Assembly (NCBI RefSeq): GCF_003315595.1
Contig: NZ_QNQU01000005.1
Location: 62,001-126,000, forward strand
Reading direction: 5' to 3'
DNA: 64,000 nt
DNA from: Pedobacter miscanthi
Lineage (GTDB): Bacteria; Bacteroidota; Bacteroidia; Sphingobacteriales; Sphingobacteriaceae
Below are positions 22,906-31,646 of the stretch, one piece after another. Under the pieces are notes generated by a model. The model saw only the letters and a program-made list of their open reading frames with translations, was not told the DNA's origin and searched no databases. Numbering within the stretch: position 1 is the stretch's first letter; each line of letters starts with the position of its first letter. The position numbers were made by a program, and so were the translations under genes.

Positions 22906-24090
22906 ATGGATTTATCCCCCAATAAACAACCTAATTTCGACAACACGGAAATCGCTTTCCGCCAAAAATCTAATCAGGAACTAAAAAAAGCATACTGGCT
23001 TTTTAAAATGATCGGCAGTAACTTTTTAACCAAAGTTGGTCCGGCAATTACAAACTTCTTTTTAAACATTGGTTTGCCTATTCAGGGTGCCATAAAAGCA
23101 ACCATTTTTCAGCAGTTTTGCGGTGGCGAAACCATTGCCGAATGTAATAAGGCTATCGATCAGCTGGATAAAGGCGGTGTGGGTACCATTTTGGATTATT
23201 CGGTAGAAGGAGAGGAAGAAGAACAGGTATTTGATGAAACCTGTGCCGAAATTATCCGCACCATTGTGCGTGCCGATGGTGATGTGAAAATCCCGATTAC
23301 CGTATTTAAGATTACCGGTATTGGCCGTTTTGCATTGTTGCAGAAACTTGATGCCAAAGAAAAATTAACCGCTACGGAAGAAGCAGAATACGAAAAAGTG
23401 AAACTTCGCTGCGAAATGATCTGCAAAACTGCTTTTGATAAAGGTGTGCCGATTATGATCGATGCGGAAGAAACCTGGATTCAGAATACCATTGATGAAC
23501 TGGCTTTGGATATGATGCGTAAATTTAACCGCAAGCGCATTATTGTTTATAACACTTACCAGATGTACCGCCATGATAAACTGGCCGATATGAAAGCCGA
23601 CCACTTAATTGCAAAGGCTGACGGCTTTATTCTGGGTGTTAAAATGGTGCGTGGTGCCTACATGGAAAAAGAACGTAAACGTGCTGCTGAAATGGGTTAT
23701 CCTTCGCCCATCCAACCGGATAAGGAGGCATCAGACCGTGATTATAATGAATCGTTACGCTACTGCGTTGATCATATCGAAGAAATAGCCATTGTTGCCG
23801 GAACGCATAATGAAGATAGCAGCCGTTTATTAACTTATCTTTTAGAAGAAAAAAATATTTCGCATAACCATCCGCATGTATATTTTGCCCAATTGTTGGG
23901 TATGAGCGATAATTTGAGCTTTAACCTTGCAGATGCCAACTATAATGTAGCCAAATACGTGCCTTATGGACCAATTAAGGCGGTAATGCCGTATTTATTC
24001 AGAAGGGCACAGGAAAATACCTCGGTTGCCGGACAAACAGGCCGTGAATTGGGCTTGATTGAAAGGGAATTGAAGAGAAGGAAACTTTAG
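22906..24090 (+). CDS. proline dehydrogenase
   Basis: A 394-residue FAD-dependent proline dehydrogenase (PRODH), oxidising proline to pyrroline-5-carboxylate and passing electrons to the quinone pool; a monofunctional enzyme, not the PutA fusion. Motifs of the (beta/alpha)8 barrel: 'VPIMIDAEETWIQ' near residue 182, 'IVYNTYQMYRHDKL' near 210, 'GVKMVRGAYMEKERKRA' near 243, 'AGTHNEDSS' near 298 and 'LFRRAQENTSVAGQT' near 363 with the conserved Arg-Arg-Glu of the proline site. The long N-terminal region is typical of the Bacteroidota and eukaryotic-like branch. It is divergent from the S4-aroB operon. Confidence 0.94.
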   Translation: MDLSPNKQPNFDNTEIAFRQKSNQELKKAYWLFKMIGSNFLTKVGPAITNFFLNIGLPIQGAIKATIFQQFCGGETIAECNKAIDQLDKGGVGTILDYSVEGEEEEQVFDETCAEIIRTIVRADGDVKIPITVFKITGIGRFALLQKLDAKEKLTATEEAEYEKVKLRCEMICKTAFDKGVPIMIDAEETWIQNTIDELALDMMRKFNRKRIIVYNTYQMYRHDKLADMKADHLIAKADGFILGVKMVRGAYMEKERKRAAEMGYPSPIQPDKEASDRDYNESLRYCVDHIEEIAIVAGTHNEDSSRLLTYLLEEKNISHNHPHVYFAQLLGMSDNLSFNLADANYNVAKYVPYGPIKAVMPYLFRRAQENTSVAGQTGRELGLIERELKRRKL

Positions 24091-24107
24091 TTCAGTTGGC
24101 AGTTTTT

Positions 24108-24163
24108 AGTTAAAAGTTTCCAGTTGACAGTTTTCAGTTAAAAGTTTCCAGTTGACAGTTTTC
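24108..24163. repeat. perfect 28-bp tandem duplication
   Basis: The 28-base unit starting AGTTAAAAGTTTCCAGTTGA occurs twice head to tail (24108-24135 and 24136-24163), 18 bp after the proline dehydrogenase stop. Built from the word CAGTTGACAGTT, also seen near 18480. Confidence 0.9.
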
Positions 24164-24171
24164 CTTTAATA

Positions 24172-24653
24172 GAGTCGTCATCTCGACTGAAGCATAGCGA
24201 AACGGAGAGATCTATCTCGAGACAGATTTAGCTTCGCTGAGCACTACGTGGTTCTCGACTTCGCTGCACTCTGCTCGAAATGACGACTTTTTTGGTTAAG
24301 TTGTCAATCCTGAGCCTGTCGAAGGATCTCTGTTCCACTCCGTTTTGCTCGAGATGACGATTTTTTTTGGAAATGATTGTTCAGTAATTCTTGGGGGATG
24401 CAGTCCCGCTTTTCGCTTTATACCGATGAAAAATCGGTATGCCCGCTTCAATCGGGTTTAGTAACAAAAAGACTGTTTAAGAATATTGGTCACGCAAAAA
24501 CTAATATTTCACAACGCTTGCGCCCGTTTCCAAACGGGTGCATCAATAACTGCACGATTTTATCGTGATAAAACGATAGGCTATCTACACTTCAGACTTC
24601 CAAGTTCTCCCTCCGCTCGTGGCTTTATTAAACTTCGAAAGTGTTTGCCGGGG
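24172..24653. repeat. gene-free stretch filled with dispersed repeats
   Basis: No convincing gene here. 24172-24292 is an imperfect palindrome of the GTCATCTCGA / TCGAAATGACGAC type; a second copy half (GTCGAAGGATCTC ... CTCGAGATGACGA) follows to 24361. From about 24390 to 24610 lies another structured element with short hairpins ATACCGATGAAAAATCGGTAT (stem ATACCGAT/ATCGGTAT), CCCGTTTCCAAACGGG and CGATTTTATCGTGATAAAACG. The last part resembles a long intergenic repeat of Sphingobacteriaceae as I remember it; that is not verified here. Confidence 0.6.
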
Positions 24654-24975
24654 TTATTTCTTCACCACAAAAGGCTGCCTTCCGGTAAGTAAATCATAAA
24701 ACAGGATAAAAATCGCTTGCTAAGCTATAACCCGGATATTGAAAGGTAGCAGGTTTGTTTTTCTCAAAGAAAAAGTGCCCCACCCATGCAAAACCATATC
24801 CCAATATGGGCATGGCCAGAAAGAAATGCCAGTTATGGAAAAGAAATCCGGTAAAAAAGGCCAGTACCACTAAACCCGTTCCGATAAAATGCAGGATGCG
24901 TGAGGCGGTATTGCTATGTTCGGTAAGGTAAAAAGGGTAAAACTCTTTAAGCGATTTATACTTTTTCTCTGTCAT
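24654..24975 (-). pseudogene. Mpo1-like (DUF962) membrane protein, frameshifted at its end
   Basis: The intact frame (24694-24975) gives 93 residues with the DUF962/Mpo1 pattern: 'LKEFYPFYLTEHSNTASRIL' with the first His, 'HFIGTGLVVLAFFTG', and 'FAWVGHFFFEKNKPATF'. Family members are small membrane proteins; yeast Mpo1 is a 2-hydroxy fatty acid dioxygenase. The frame ends at SLASDFYPVL, but the next frame continues as ILFYDLLTGRQPFVVKK to a stop at 24654, which is the family's usual C-terminus. The break is in a run of five A (24708-24712, T on the coding strand); removing one base restores the full protein. A real frameshift or a sequencing error are both possible. The upstream HAD gene is 8 bp away. 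Confidence 0.75.
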
Positions 24976-24983
24976 ACCCTAAT

Positions 24984-25619
24984 TTACAAAATTCCGTTTG
25001 CTTTTAAAAATGAGGCTAATTGCGCAGGTTTTTCGGTCATGAGTAAGGTATTTAATCCTACTTTTTTAGCACCTTCAATGTGCTGCGGACTATCATCAAT
25101 AAACAAAGTTTCGGCAGGATTTAAATTATTCTCTTTTAGTACCTGCTCAAAAATATTGGTATTAGGTTTACGCAATTTCATGTGTTGCGAGAAATAAGCC
25201 TTCTCGAAATAAGCATCGTAATTATTGATTTTGAAAGTGGCTTTTAAATAATCGATAATCCAATTGTAGTGGATTTCGTTATTGTTGCTCAGCAAAAAGG
25301 TACGGTACTTATCTTTAACCTGAAGCAATAAATCGTGGTTTTCCTGGATGGTACCGATTAAAAGACTGTTCCATGCATCGTCGATTTGCTGGTCGGTTAA
25401 ATCGGGGTTGTTAGCTGCCTTTCTGATCCCTACCCTGAATTCTGCCGGAGAAATGGCACCTGTTTCAAAATCATCAAATAACTGGTTGTGTGCTTTATGT
25501 GCAAAGAAGTTTTCGATATCAGTAATCCCCAGCTTTTTAAATGATGCCTGGGCAATCTTGAAATCGATATCAAATATGACGTTTCCGTAATCGAAAATAA
25601 TGTTCTTAATGTTTTGCAT
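24984..25619 (-). CDS. HAD-superfamily phosphatase
   Basis: A 211-residue HAD hydrolase (subfamily IA, YihX-like). Motif I 'IIFDYGNVIFDID' has the Asp nucleophile but Tyr-Gly-Asn in place of DxD, as is usual for YihX-type members ('DxGNV'); motif II 'FLLSNNNEIHYNWI' near residue 108, motif III Lys in 'MKLRKPNTNIFEQVL' near 148, and motif IV 'TLFIDDSPQHIEGAKKVG' near 170. The cap is helical. Likely a phosphatase on small sugar phosphates or nucleotides; the substrate is unknown. It lies 8 bp upstream of the Mpo1-like gene and is cotranscribed with it. Confidence 0.9.
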   Translation of the reverse strand: MQNIKNIIFDYGNVIFDIDFKIAQASFKKLGITDIENFFAHKAHNQLFDDFETGAISPAEFRVGIRKAANNPDLTDQQIDDAWNSLLIGTIQENHDLLLQVKDKYRTFLLSNNNEIHYNWIIDYLKATFKINNYDAYFEKAYFSQHMKLRKPNTNIFEQVLKENNLNPAETLFIDDSPQHIEGAKKVGLNTLLMTEKPAQLASFLKANGIL

Positions 25620-25689
25620 AAATACGCTGAATTTGCTGCAAAGATATTATTGCTGATTTAATGAAGGATGTAAAAGCATTATTTTTTAC

Positions 25690-25728
25690 AATAAAAAACC
25701 CGAAACCTTTAAGATGGGGTTCCGGGTT
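25690..25728 (-). terminator. intrinsic terminator after the large PQQ-type dehydrogenase gene
   Basis: AACCCGAAACC (25697-25707) pairs with GGTTCCGGGTT (25718-25728) with one G-U; the minus strand continues TTTTTTATTG. It lies 18 bp past the stop at 25747. Confidence 0.8.
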
Positions 25729-25746
25729 CTGTTTTGTATTTTAAAC

Positions 25747-28455
25747 CTATTTGGGTTCTACCGTGATGGATTGTATAATCGGGCGGTTCTTTTGATCATC
25801 AGTTTTAAGTTCTTTGAAAACAAAATAAATCGAATGGAACTTTCCGTCAGAAATCATACTGATCGGCACACTTTTCCTGAAAGTAGATTTTCCGATCATG
25901 ATGCCTTTGCTATCATCCAGTCTGATTTCGATTTCGCCATCGCTGCCCGGAGCAAGGTTTAAGAACGAGAACCCGAAACCAGCAATACCTGTTAAATCCA
26001 CATTTTTGATGGCAATCCAGCCGCTTTGCTGGCTAAGTACAATTTTTTCACCTCCAAAAACATCTTTTCTTTCAAAACCTGCAAAGTCCTTAATATCTGC
26101 AGCGTCAATTACACTGCTTTTCAGGTTAACAAGATTGGTGGTGGTTAAAGGCTTTAAACCTTTGGCACCTGCATTGGTATAGGTTGCTTTTAAAGTTAAA
26201 ACCGATTTCTTTTTATCTGTATTTGCAGGTGGAACAATTTTGCCGGAAGTAGGTAATGATGCTTTAACCGCTTCTTTATTGTCTAATGTCATAATCCATT
26301 CGGTAATTTTCTTTACATCGGCTTCTTTCATGGCTGTGTGGGCAGGCATGGGAACTTCGCCCCAAACACCCTGACTACCGCCTATTACTTTCGATGCTAA
26401 ATAATCAACAGCTTTAGGGTCGTTTTTATATTTAGCTGCAACTTTATCAAAAGCAGGACCGATAGAAACAGCTGATTCTTTATGGCAGGTGCTGCAATCT
26501 GCTTTTAACATCAATGCTTTACCAATCATGGTTTGAGCGGCCTGCTGGTGACCTAGCTGTGCCCCGGCCATATCGCTTCCTTCGGTATAGGTGTTCGAAA
26601 TATAAATGCGGCTATTGTTTACTTTTGAGCTTCTATCGCTCACCAAAACCTTATAATCAACGGGTTTATTAGGGAAATAGAAAGTTTTGTTACCGGCAAG
26701 ATCTATTGTTACATTAGGATGTTCGTTACCTGCAAAAACAGGGATAACAGCACTTTTAGCCGATGCTTTGCTTTTATCCATTACAGTAACACTTACCGGA
26801 TATTCGCCTGCTTTGGTAAAAGTGTATTGTAAATTTGGAGTAGTAGTGGTTTTAGTAATTCCTTTGCCCAGGTTCCACACATAGGTTAACGCATCTCCAT
26901 CAGGATCTTTTGCAGTAACTTTTGCGGTTAATTTGTAAGGAAGCAACCCGCTGGTTTTTACGATATCCAGCTTTTCTACACTTGGCGGACGGTTTCCGCT
27001 CAGGTAATCGATCCTTGAGATGGCTGCATCAGGGTTTTTACTAAACCAGCCTTTACCATATTCGAGAATATATAATTTTCCATCAGGACCTAATTCCATA
27101 TCGATTGGTGCAGCTAATGAAACCTTAAATAAAAATGGCTCCATGCTCTGGTAATCACCTTTATCATTCATGGTTACGGCCTTAACCCATCCGCGTACCC
27201 ATTCGTAGATAATCAGTTTTCCGTTATAATAAGCTGGGTAGGGTGAGTTGGTTTTGTGATATAACACCGGTCCGGCCATTGCTGTACGTCCGCCTGCGCC
27301 CACCTGGGGAAATTCGGCCGATTCGCCATAAGGATACCAGATAAATGCCGGTTGTGCCGGTGGAAGCTGCTGCAAACCGGTATTATTTGGCGAATTGTTG
27401 ATCGGTGCCTGAGGATCGAAAGCACTGCCATTTGCACCATTGGTAAAATCGTAAGCCTTGTAAGGGTAGTTATTACCGATAAATAAAGGCCAGCCGAAAT
27501 TACCCGCTTTTTTTGCCTGGTTTACCTCGTCGTAACCTCTTGGGCCTCTTAATGCATCATCATTAGAGGCATCAGGACCAACTTCTCCCCAATATACATA
27601 ATTGGTTTTTTGATCTACCGAAATACGGTAGGGGTTTCTATCGCCCATTACATAAATCTCCGGACGGGCTTTAGGATCGTTTTTTGGGAAAAGGTTACCA
27701 TCAGGAATACTGTAGGTGCCATCTTCGTTCACTTTAATCCTTAAAATTTTTCCGCGTAAATCGTTGGTATTTCCAGCCGATCTTCTGGCGTCGTATTGCT
27801 CAAAACCCTTTCTGTTATCAAGGGGGGCATATCCTTTGTTCACAAATTCCTGCTTTGGCGCATCAAACGGTGTAGAGTTATCGCCTGTAGAAACATACAG
27901 CAGGTTATCGGAGCCAAAAGCAATCGAACCACCGGTATGGCAGCAGATTTCGCGTTGAGAGTAAAATTCTAAAATGATTTTCTCTGATTCTTTTACAACC
28001 TGATCGTTAACGAGCTTAAACCTTGATAAACGGTTTACCGACTTATCAAAAGGACTGTAAAAAAGGTAAATGTATTTGTTAACGGCAAATTTTGGGTCGG
28101 CAGCCATTCCTAATAAACCTTCTTCGGCATTTACATCCGGATTGCTGGTTTTAAAATAAACGTCAAGCTTGCCGGCTTCTTTGATTTTTTTTGTACTGTT
28201 TTTATAAATCAATACTTCTCCCCGGCGTTGAGCCACCAGAATATCGAGGTTGGGCAGTACGGCCATTTCTGTAGGCTCGAAAAATTCTCCCTGGGCCAGG
28301 GTTGCTTTAACAAAGCGGTCCTGATCGGGTGTATCAATCCTGTTTTTTTTAGAAAAATCGAAAGTATGTTTTTCGTAATTTTTTTTGGTTAGTGTAGTTG
28401 CGGAAATCAGTATAAATGCACTTGCTGATAACAATACGGTAAATGTTGTTTTCAT
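25747..28455 (-). CDS. PQQ-type sugar dehydrogenase with PKD and cytochrome c domains
   Basis: A 902-residue exported protein (signal peptide MKTTFTVLLSASAFILISAT). Domains in order: a glucose/sorbosone dehydrogenase beta-propeller (about 45-480: 'FEPTEMAVLPNLDILVAQRR', 'HTGGSIAFGSDNLLYVSTGD', 'GDRNPYRIS', 'AGNFGWPLFIGNNYPY'), a PKD domain (about 490-570, 'KVTAKDPDGDALTYVWNLG'), a cytochrome c domain around residue 650 (CSTCH haem site, 'VPMPAHTAM' with the Met ligand), and a C-terminal lectin-like beta domain (about 770-902). It probably oxidises a sugar or alcohol in the periplasm and hands electrons to its own haem. It lies downstream of a related gene at 28605-30026. Confidence 0.88.
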   Translation of the reverse strand: MKTTFTVLLSASAFILISATTLTKKNYEKHTFDFSKKNRIDTPDQDRFVKATLAQGEFFEPTEMAVLPNLDILVAQRRGEVLIYKNSTKKIKEAGKLDVYFKTSNPDVNAEEGLLGMAADPKFAVNKYIYLFYSPFDKSVNRLSRFKLVNDQVVKESEKIILEFYSQREICCHTGGSIAFGSDNLLYVSTGDNSTPFDAPKQEFVNKGYAPLDNRKGFEQYDARRSAGNTNDLRGKILRIKVNEDGTYSIPDGNLFPKNDPKARPEIYVMGDRNPYRISVDQKTNYVYWGEVGPDASNDDALRGPRGYDEVNQAKKAGNFGWPLFIGNNYPYKAYDFTNGANGSAFDPQAPINNSPNNTGLQQLPPAQPAFIWYPYGESAEFPQVGAGGRTAMAGPVLYHKTNSPYPAYYNGKLIIYEWVRGWVKAVTMNDKGDYQSMEPFLFKVSLAAPIDMELGPDGKLYILEYGKGWFSKNPDAAISRIDYLSGNRPPSVEKLDIVKTSGLLPYKLTAKVTAKDPDGDALTYVWNLGKGITKTTTTPNLQYTFTKAGEYPVSVTVMDKSKASAKSAVIPVFAGNEHPNVTIDLAGNKTFYFPNKPVDYKVLVSDRSSKVNNSRIYISNTYTEGSDMAGAQLGHQQAAQTMIGKALMLKADCSTCHKESAVSIGPAFDKVAAKYKNDPKAVDYLASKVIGGSQGVWGEVPMPAHTAMKEADVKKITEWIMTLDNKEAVKASLPTSGKIVPPANTDKKKSVLTLKATYTNAGAKGLKPLTTTNLVNLKSSVIDAADIKDFAGFERKDVFGGEKIVLSQQSGWIAIKNVDLTGIAGFGFSFLNLAPGSDGEIEIRLDDSKGIMIGKSTFRKSVPISMISDGKFHSIYFVFKELKTDDQKNRPIIQSITVEPK

Positions 28456-28604
28456 CTATTTGGTTGAGGGATTTTCAATAAATATAGATGTAAGTTTTAA
28501 AAAATGAGGTATTGTATCAAAAATTATGCGGATTTTAACCGTAAAGGATAGAAATGTTGAATTTTATGATAAAATGATTGAATATTTAATAACATCAAAA
28601 TTTA

Positions 28605-30026
28605 TCAGTTACTTTTGGTAACCTTCAAAATATAATCGGCCAGATTGTCTATTTCTTTTTTGCTGATGGCTCCGTTCCAGGCCGGCATACCTTTGTTTAT
28701 GATGCCGTTAGTGATGTTGTTGATGATCGATTGCTTATCTGCCCCATGTTTAAATTTTCCTCCGATAAGGCTATAAACGGTTTCGGTACCCTGTAATTTA
28801 TCGCCATGGCAAGATGCGCATAGCTGTTTAAACATGGCGGCCGGACCTGTTTCCATATTTGGCATTTTATTATTGGACGATATGGTTTGCGTTACCTGAT
28901 CGGTTTTTGTAGCTGATGGCCGCAACCTGAGGATCATATCGTATGGCCTTTCGCCTTTGCTTTCGGGCAGGTCGAAATTTGAGGTTGATATATAAAGATA
29001 TCCATCCGGCCCAACTACTAAGGACCTGATTCTTCCATATTGTTTTTTCAATAATATTTCCTGTTTAATGATTTTATCTTTCTCCATTACAATCCTCAGG
29101 ATAGATTCTCCACGTAAACAGGCAACCAGTAAATTTCCCCTGAGCTGTGGAAAAACATTGCCCTGATAAAATACCGCTTCCGAAGGCCCGATAGAAGGTG
29201 TATATTCCAGTAATGGATTAAGCATTCCGGTTTTGGTTTCCTGATGGTGGATTATCGGCCATCCATAATTAGCACCTTTTTTAACGATATTAATTTCATC
29301 TCCACCGGTGGGACCATGTTCGGTAGCATAAAACAGCTTTGTTTGTGGCTCAAACGCCATACCTTGCGGGTTGCGGTGACCATACGACCAGATTTCTTTA
29401 CGGGCAGTATCATTTTTTATAAAAGGATTATCGGCAGGAATGCTCCCGTCATCGTTTATCCGCAATATTTTGCCGTTGTAGGTTTTCAAATCCTGAGCAA
29501 GGATAGGTTGATCGGCATCGCCGGTTGTGATGTATAATTTTTGATCAGGCCCGAAAACCAATCTGCATCCGGTATGGTTGCGTGCGGCAGGAATCTGCTC
29601 AATCAATACTTTAGGCTTAATCAAGGTATCATTTTTTAATTCATAACGGACCACTCGAAGCCACAATCTGTTATTTTGACCATAATTATGGGCGATATAT
29701 ATAAAATGGTTGCTGCTAAAATTCGGGTGGATCACCATCCCTAATAGCCCCGTTTTGGTTTCTGCTTTTACATCGTTAACTTCCAGAATTGGTTTTTGCT
29801 GAAGCTTTCCGTTGCGGTAAATACGTATACGGCCGGGGCGTTCGGTAAACAGCATGCTACGATCTGGTAAAAAAACGATCTGCCATGGTACTGTAAGATT
29901 GCTTGCCAGGGTATCTATTTTAAAAGAAATGTGATCTCCGTCAACTGTGTTTTTATTTGCAAAACCGCTGATCAATACAATTGCAAGTATAGAAATTAGG
30001 CTGATAGTAGGCTTGATTTTCATCAT
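28605..30026 (-). CDS. PQQ-type sugar dehydrogenase fused to cytochrome c
   Basis: A 473-residue exported protein with a signal peptide (about 1-23, 'ISLISILAIVLISGFANK'). Residues about 35-370 are a glucose/sorbosone dehydrogenase propeller with clear motifs: 'LFTERPGRIRIYRNG', 'NHTGCRLVFGPDQKLYITTG', 'GHRNPQGMAFEP' and 'EHGPTGGDEINIVKKGANYG'. The C-terminal part is a cytochrome c domain with CASCH (Cys403-His407) and the Met ligand in 'NKGMPAWNG' (Met447). It probably oxidises an aldose in the periplasm with PQQ as cofactor. No PQQ synthesis genes are in the window, so PQQ is made elsewhere or taken up. It lies 149 bp upstream of the larger homologue. Confidence 0.92.
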   Translation of the reverse strand: MMKIKPTISLISILAIVLISGFANKNTVDGDHISFKIDTLASNLTVPWQIVFLPDRSMLFTERPGRIRIYRNGKLQQKPILEVNDVKAETKTGLLGMVIHPNFSSNHFIYIAHNYGQNNRLWLRVVRYELKNDTLIKPKVLIEQIPAARNHTGCRLVFGPDQKLYITTGDADQPILAQDLKTYNGKILRINDDGSIPADNPFIKNDTARKEIWSYGHRNPQGMAFEPQTKLFYATEHGPTGGDEINIVKKGANYGWPIIHHQETKTGMLNPLLEYTPSIGPSEAVFYQGNVFPQLRGNLLVACLRGESILRIVMEKDKIIKQEILLKKQYGRIRSLVVGPDGYLYISTSNFDLPESKGERPYDMILRLRPSATKTDQVTQTISSNNKMPNMETGPAAMFKQLCASCHGDKLQGTETVYSLIGGKFKHGADKQSIINNITNGIINKGMPAWNGAISKKEIDNLADYILKVTKSN

Positions 30027-30121
30027 GGACAGGTATTTAATAAAACGTTTTACTAAATAAATATAAACGAAAAATTTAATACATTGGTAAACCTGTTGAT
30101 AGCATAGATTTTTTTGCTGAA

Positions 30122-30304
30122 TTATTTGATCACCAGAATGGTACCGTCATTTTTAAGTTTGTAATAATACTGTTTTTCCTGCCGACGGGTTAAAATTTCA
30201 ATCTGGGTTACTTCACCCTGTTTTCCGGTATCATCTTTAATGGTGTCGCCCTTTTTAATACCCTCCAGTTCCTCATTAGTGCTGTTTTTCGATAAGTATT
30301 TCAT
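30122..30304 (-). CDS. small hypothetical protein, SH3-like beta fold
   Basis: A 60-residue protein (MKYLSKNSTNEELEGIKKGD start) with short strands 'GDTIKDDTGKQGEVTQIEIL' and 'KQYYYKLKNDGTILVIK', the look of a small SH3-like or KOW-like beta barrel. ATG 30304 was chosen over the longer frame at 30334. It has no signal peptide. It stands alone between the dehydrogenase gene and a gene-poor region. Function not recognised. Confidence 0.5.
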   Translation of the reverse strand: MKYLSKNSTNEELEGIKKGDTIKDDTGKQGEVTQIEILTRRQEKQYYYKLKNDGTILVIK

Positions 30305-30869
30305 ATTTGTTAGTATAATGTCTATTAGTAACATCCTTTACTTATATATGTTTTAACAGATGACCAGGCTTATTCTTCAATCTTATGATTGAAATCTGCG
30401 TTTAAATTACTAAAAATATTAAACTATTACAACTTATAGTTGTTAATGTGTAGTTTAATTTAGATTTTAATTCAGAATTTGAAATAATTTGTGTTGAATA
30501 ATTTACCCATTTATTTGAGGAGATATATCTACAAATGTCGCAAGAATAGAGGTTATAAATTACCTTATGCTGTAATATATAACCGCAATGCAGCATTTTA
30601 ACAATTGGCATAATTTTTTAGATATCCATTAAAATCAGGTAGGTGATTCGGATGGCGGTGATGGTTGACTGTTCGAAACAGTTTGTTGATCAACTTTGCA
30701 AGCTACAAGGTTGACTAACTGAATCCGAAATTCGTTTTCCTGTTTTTTTAAAAGTGTTTTTTATAATATTTGCACGCTGAAAAAGTTTAGGTTGCCTAAA
30801 AAATACTTCAGGTATTGTAACCTTATATTGCTGTTTCAGTCTTAGTGATGTTTATCCTTTAAGTTTATT
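30305..30869. other. gene-free stretch upstream of the AraC gene, with palindromes
   Basis: I see no believable gene (a 69-codon frame on the minus strand at 30402-30611 has no family look and AT-driven composition). 30647-30729 holds a nest of inverted repeats: TTCGGAT (30647-30653) / ATCCGAA (30723-30729), ACTGTT-CGA-AACAGT (30668-30682), GTTGATCAAC (30685-30694) and CAACTTTG / CAAGGTTG (30691-30713). This may be an operator region or a structured RNA. Confidence 0.5.
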
Positions 30870-31646
30870 ATGATACAATTAGAGCCAATTAGCGGGGTTT
30901 TTAATAGAGAACGTGCATTGCAGGCAATATATCCGATGCGGATGTTGATTGTAAAGCAGGCTGATGGCTTTTTATGCATGAATTCCGGCGATTACGAACT
31001 GCGCGACAAAAGGATATTTTTTATTCCTGAAGAAGGATTGGTTAGGCTTGAAGGGCGTATTACAGCTGGTTACTGGTTAAATTTTAGCAGTACGCTGTAT
31101 ACAGAGTTTTTGCTCCAGCACCTGGATCCATTGGCCAAAAATCTATTTTTAAATTTATCGTTCAGGGATTTAAGCATACAGGAGTCTGTAAAAACCTATA
31201 GTCTGATCGATCAGCTTAAAAGGGAGATTGTTGAAGAAAAGGATACGCGTTTCCTTGCACAGTATTTATCACTTTTTCTTGGTTTTACAGCAGGATTAGA
31301 CGGTTATCTGGCAGCTTTAACTTTGGATGAGTTACAGCAGGTTTTGCGTTTTAAAGCCATTTTAGATCAGTATTACAGGGTAGAAAGATCCATTCAGTTT
31401 TATGCGGAAGGTATGGGGATGAGTATAGGGAAACTGAATAAATTTTTAGATCGTGTATTGGGGAAAAGCTTAACCGTGCTTATAAAAGACAGGATTATGC
31501 GGGAAGCAGAAGAACTATTAACGCACAGTGATTTTTCTATTGATCAGATAGCGGCTATATTAGGGTTTGAACAAACTGTAAACTTTACAAAAAGTTTTAA
31601 AAGACATAAAGGAATATCGGTACTTCAGTTTTGTAAACTGGTATAA
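30870..31646 (+). CDS. AraC-family transcriptional regulator
   Basis: A 258-residue regulator. The N-terminal part (1-150) is a cupin-like sensing region ('MLIVKQADGFLCMNSGDYEL', 'IFFIPEEGLVRLEGRI', 'GYWLNFSSTLYTEFLLQHLD'). The C-terminal HTH_18 domain (about 165-258) has two helix-turn-helix units: 'YAEGMGMSIGKLNKFLDRVL' and 'FSIDQIAAILGFEQTVNFTK', ending 'FKRHKGISVLQFCKL', the standard AraC signature. No target gene is adjacent in the same direction; neighbours are the sugar dehydrogenases and an Hsp70 gene. The palindromes at 30647-30729 could be its operator. Confidence 0.88.
   Translation: MIQLEPISGVFNRERALQAIYPMRMLIVKQADGFLCMNSGDYELRDKRIFFIPEEGLVRLEGRITAGYWLNFSSTLYTEFLLQHLDPLAKNLFLNLSFRDLSIQESVKTYSLIDQLKREIVEEKDTRFLAQYLSLFLGFTAGLDGYLAALTLDELQQVLRFKAILDQYYRVERSIQFYAEGMGMSIGKLNKFLDRVLGKSLTVLIKDRIMREAEELLTHSDFSIDQIAAILGFEQTVNFTKSFKRHKGISVLQFCKLV

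Noticed and set aside
24377..24692. Plus-strand frames of 63 and 68 codons
   Set aside because: They lie in a dispersed, hairpin-rich repeat region and overlap the restored C-terminus of the Mpo1-like gene on the other strand.
30402..30611. 69-codon minus-strand frame
   Set aside because: No family pattern, very AT-rich and not linked to any neighbour; likely chance.
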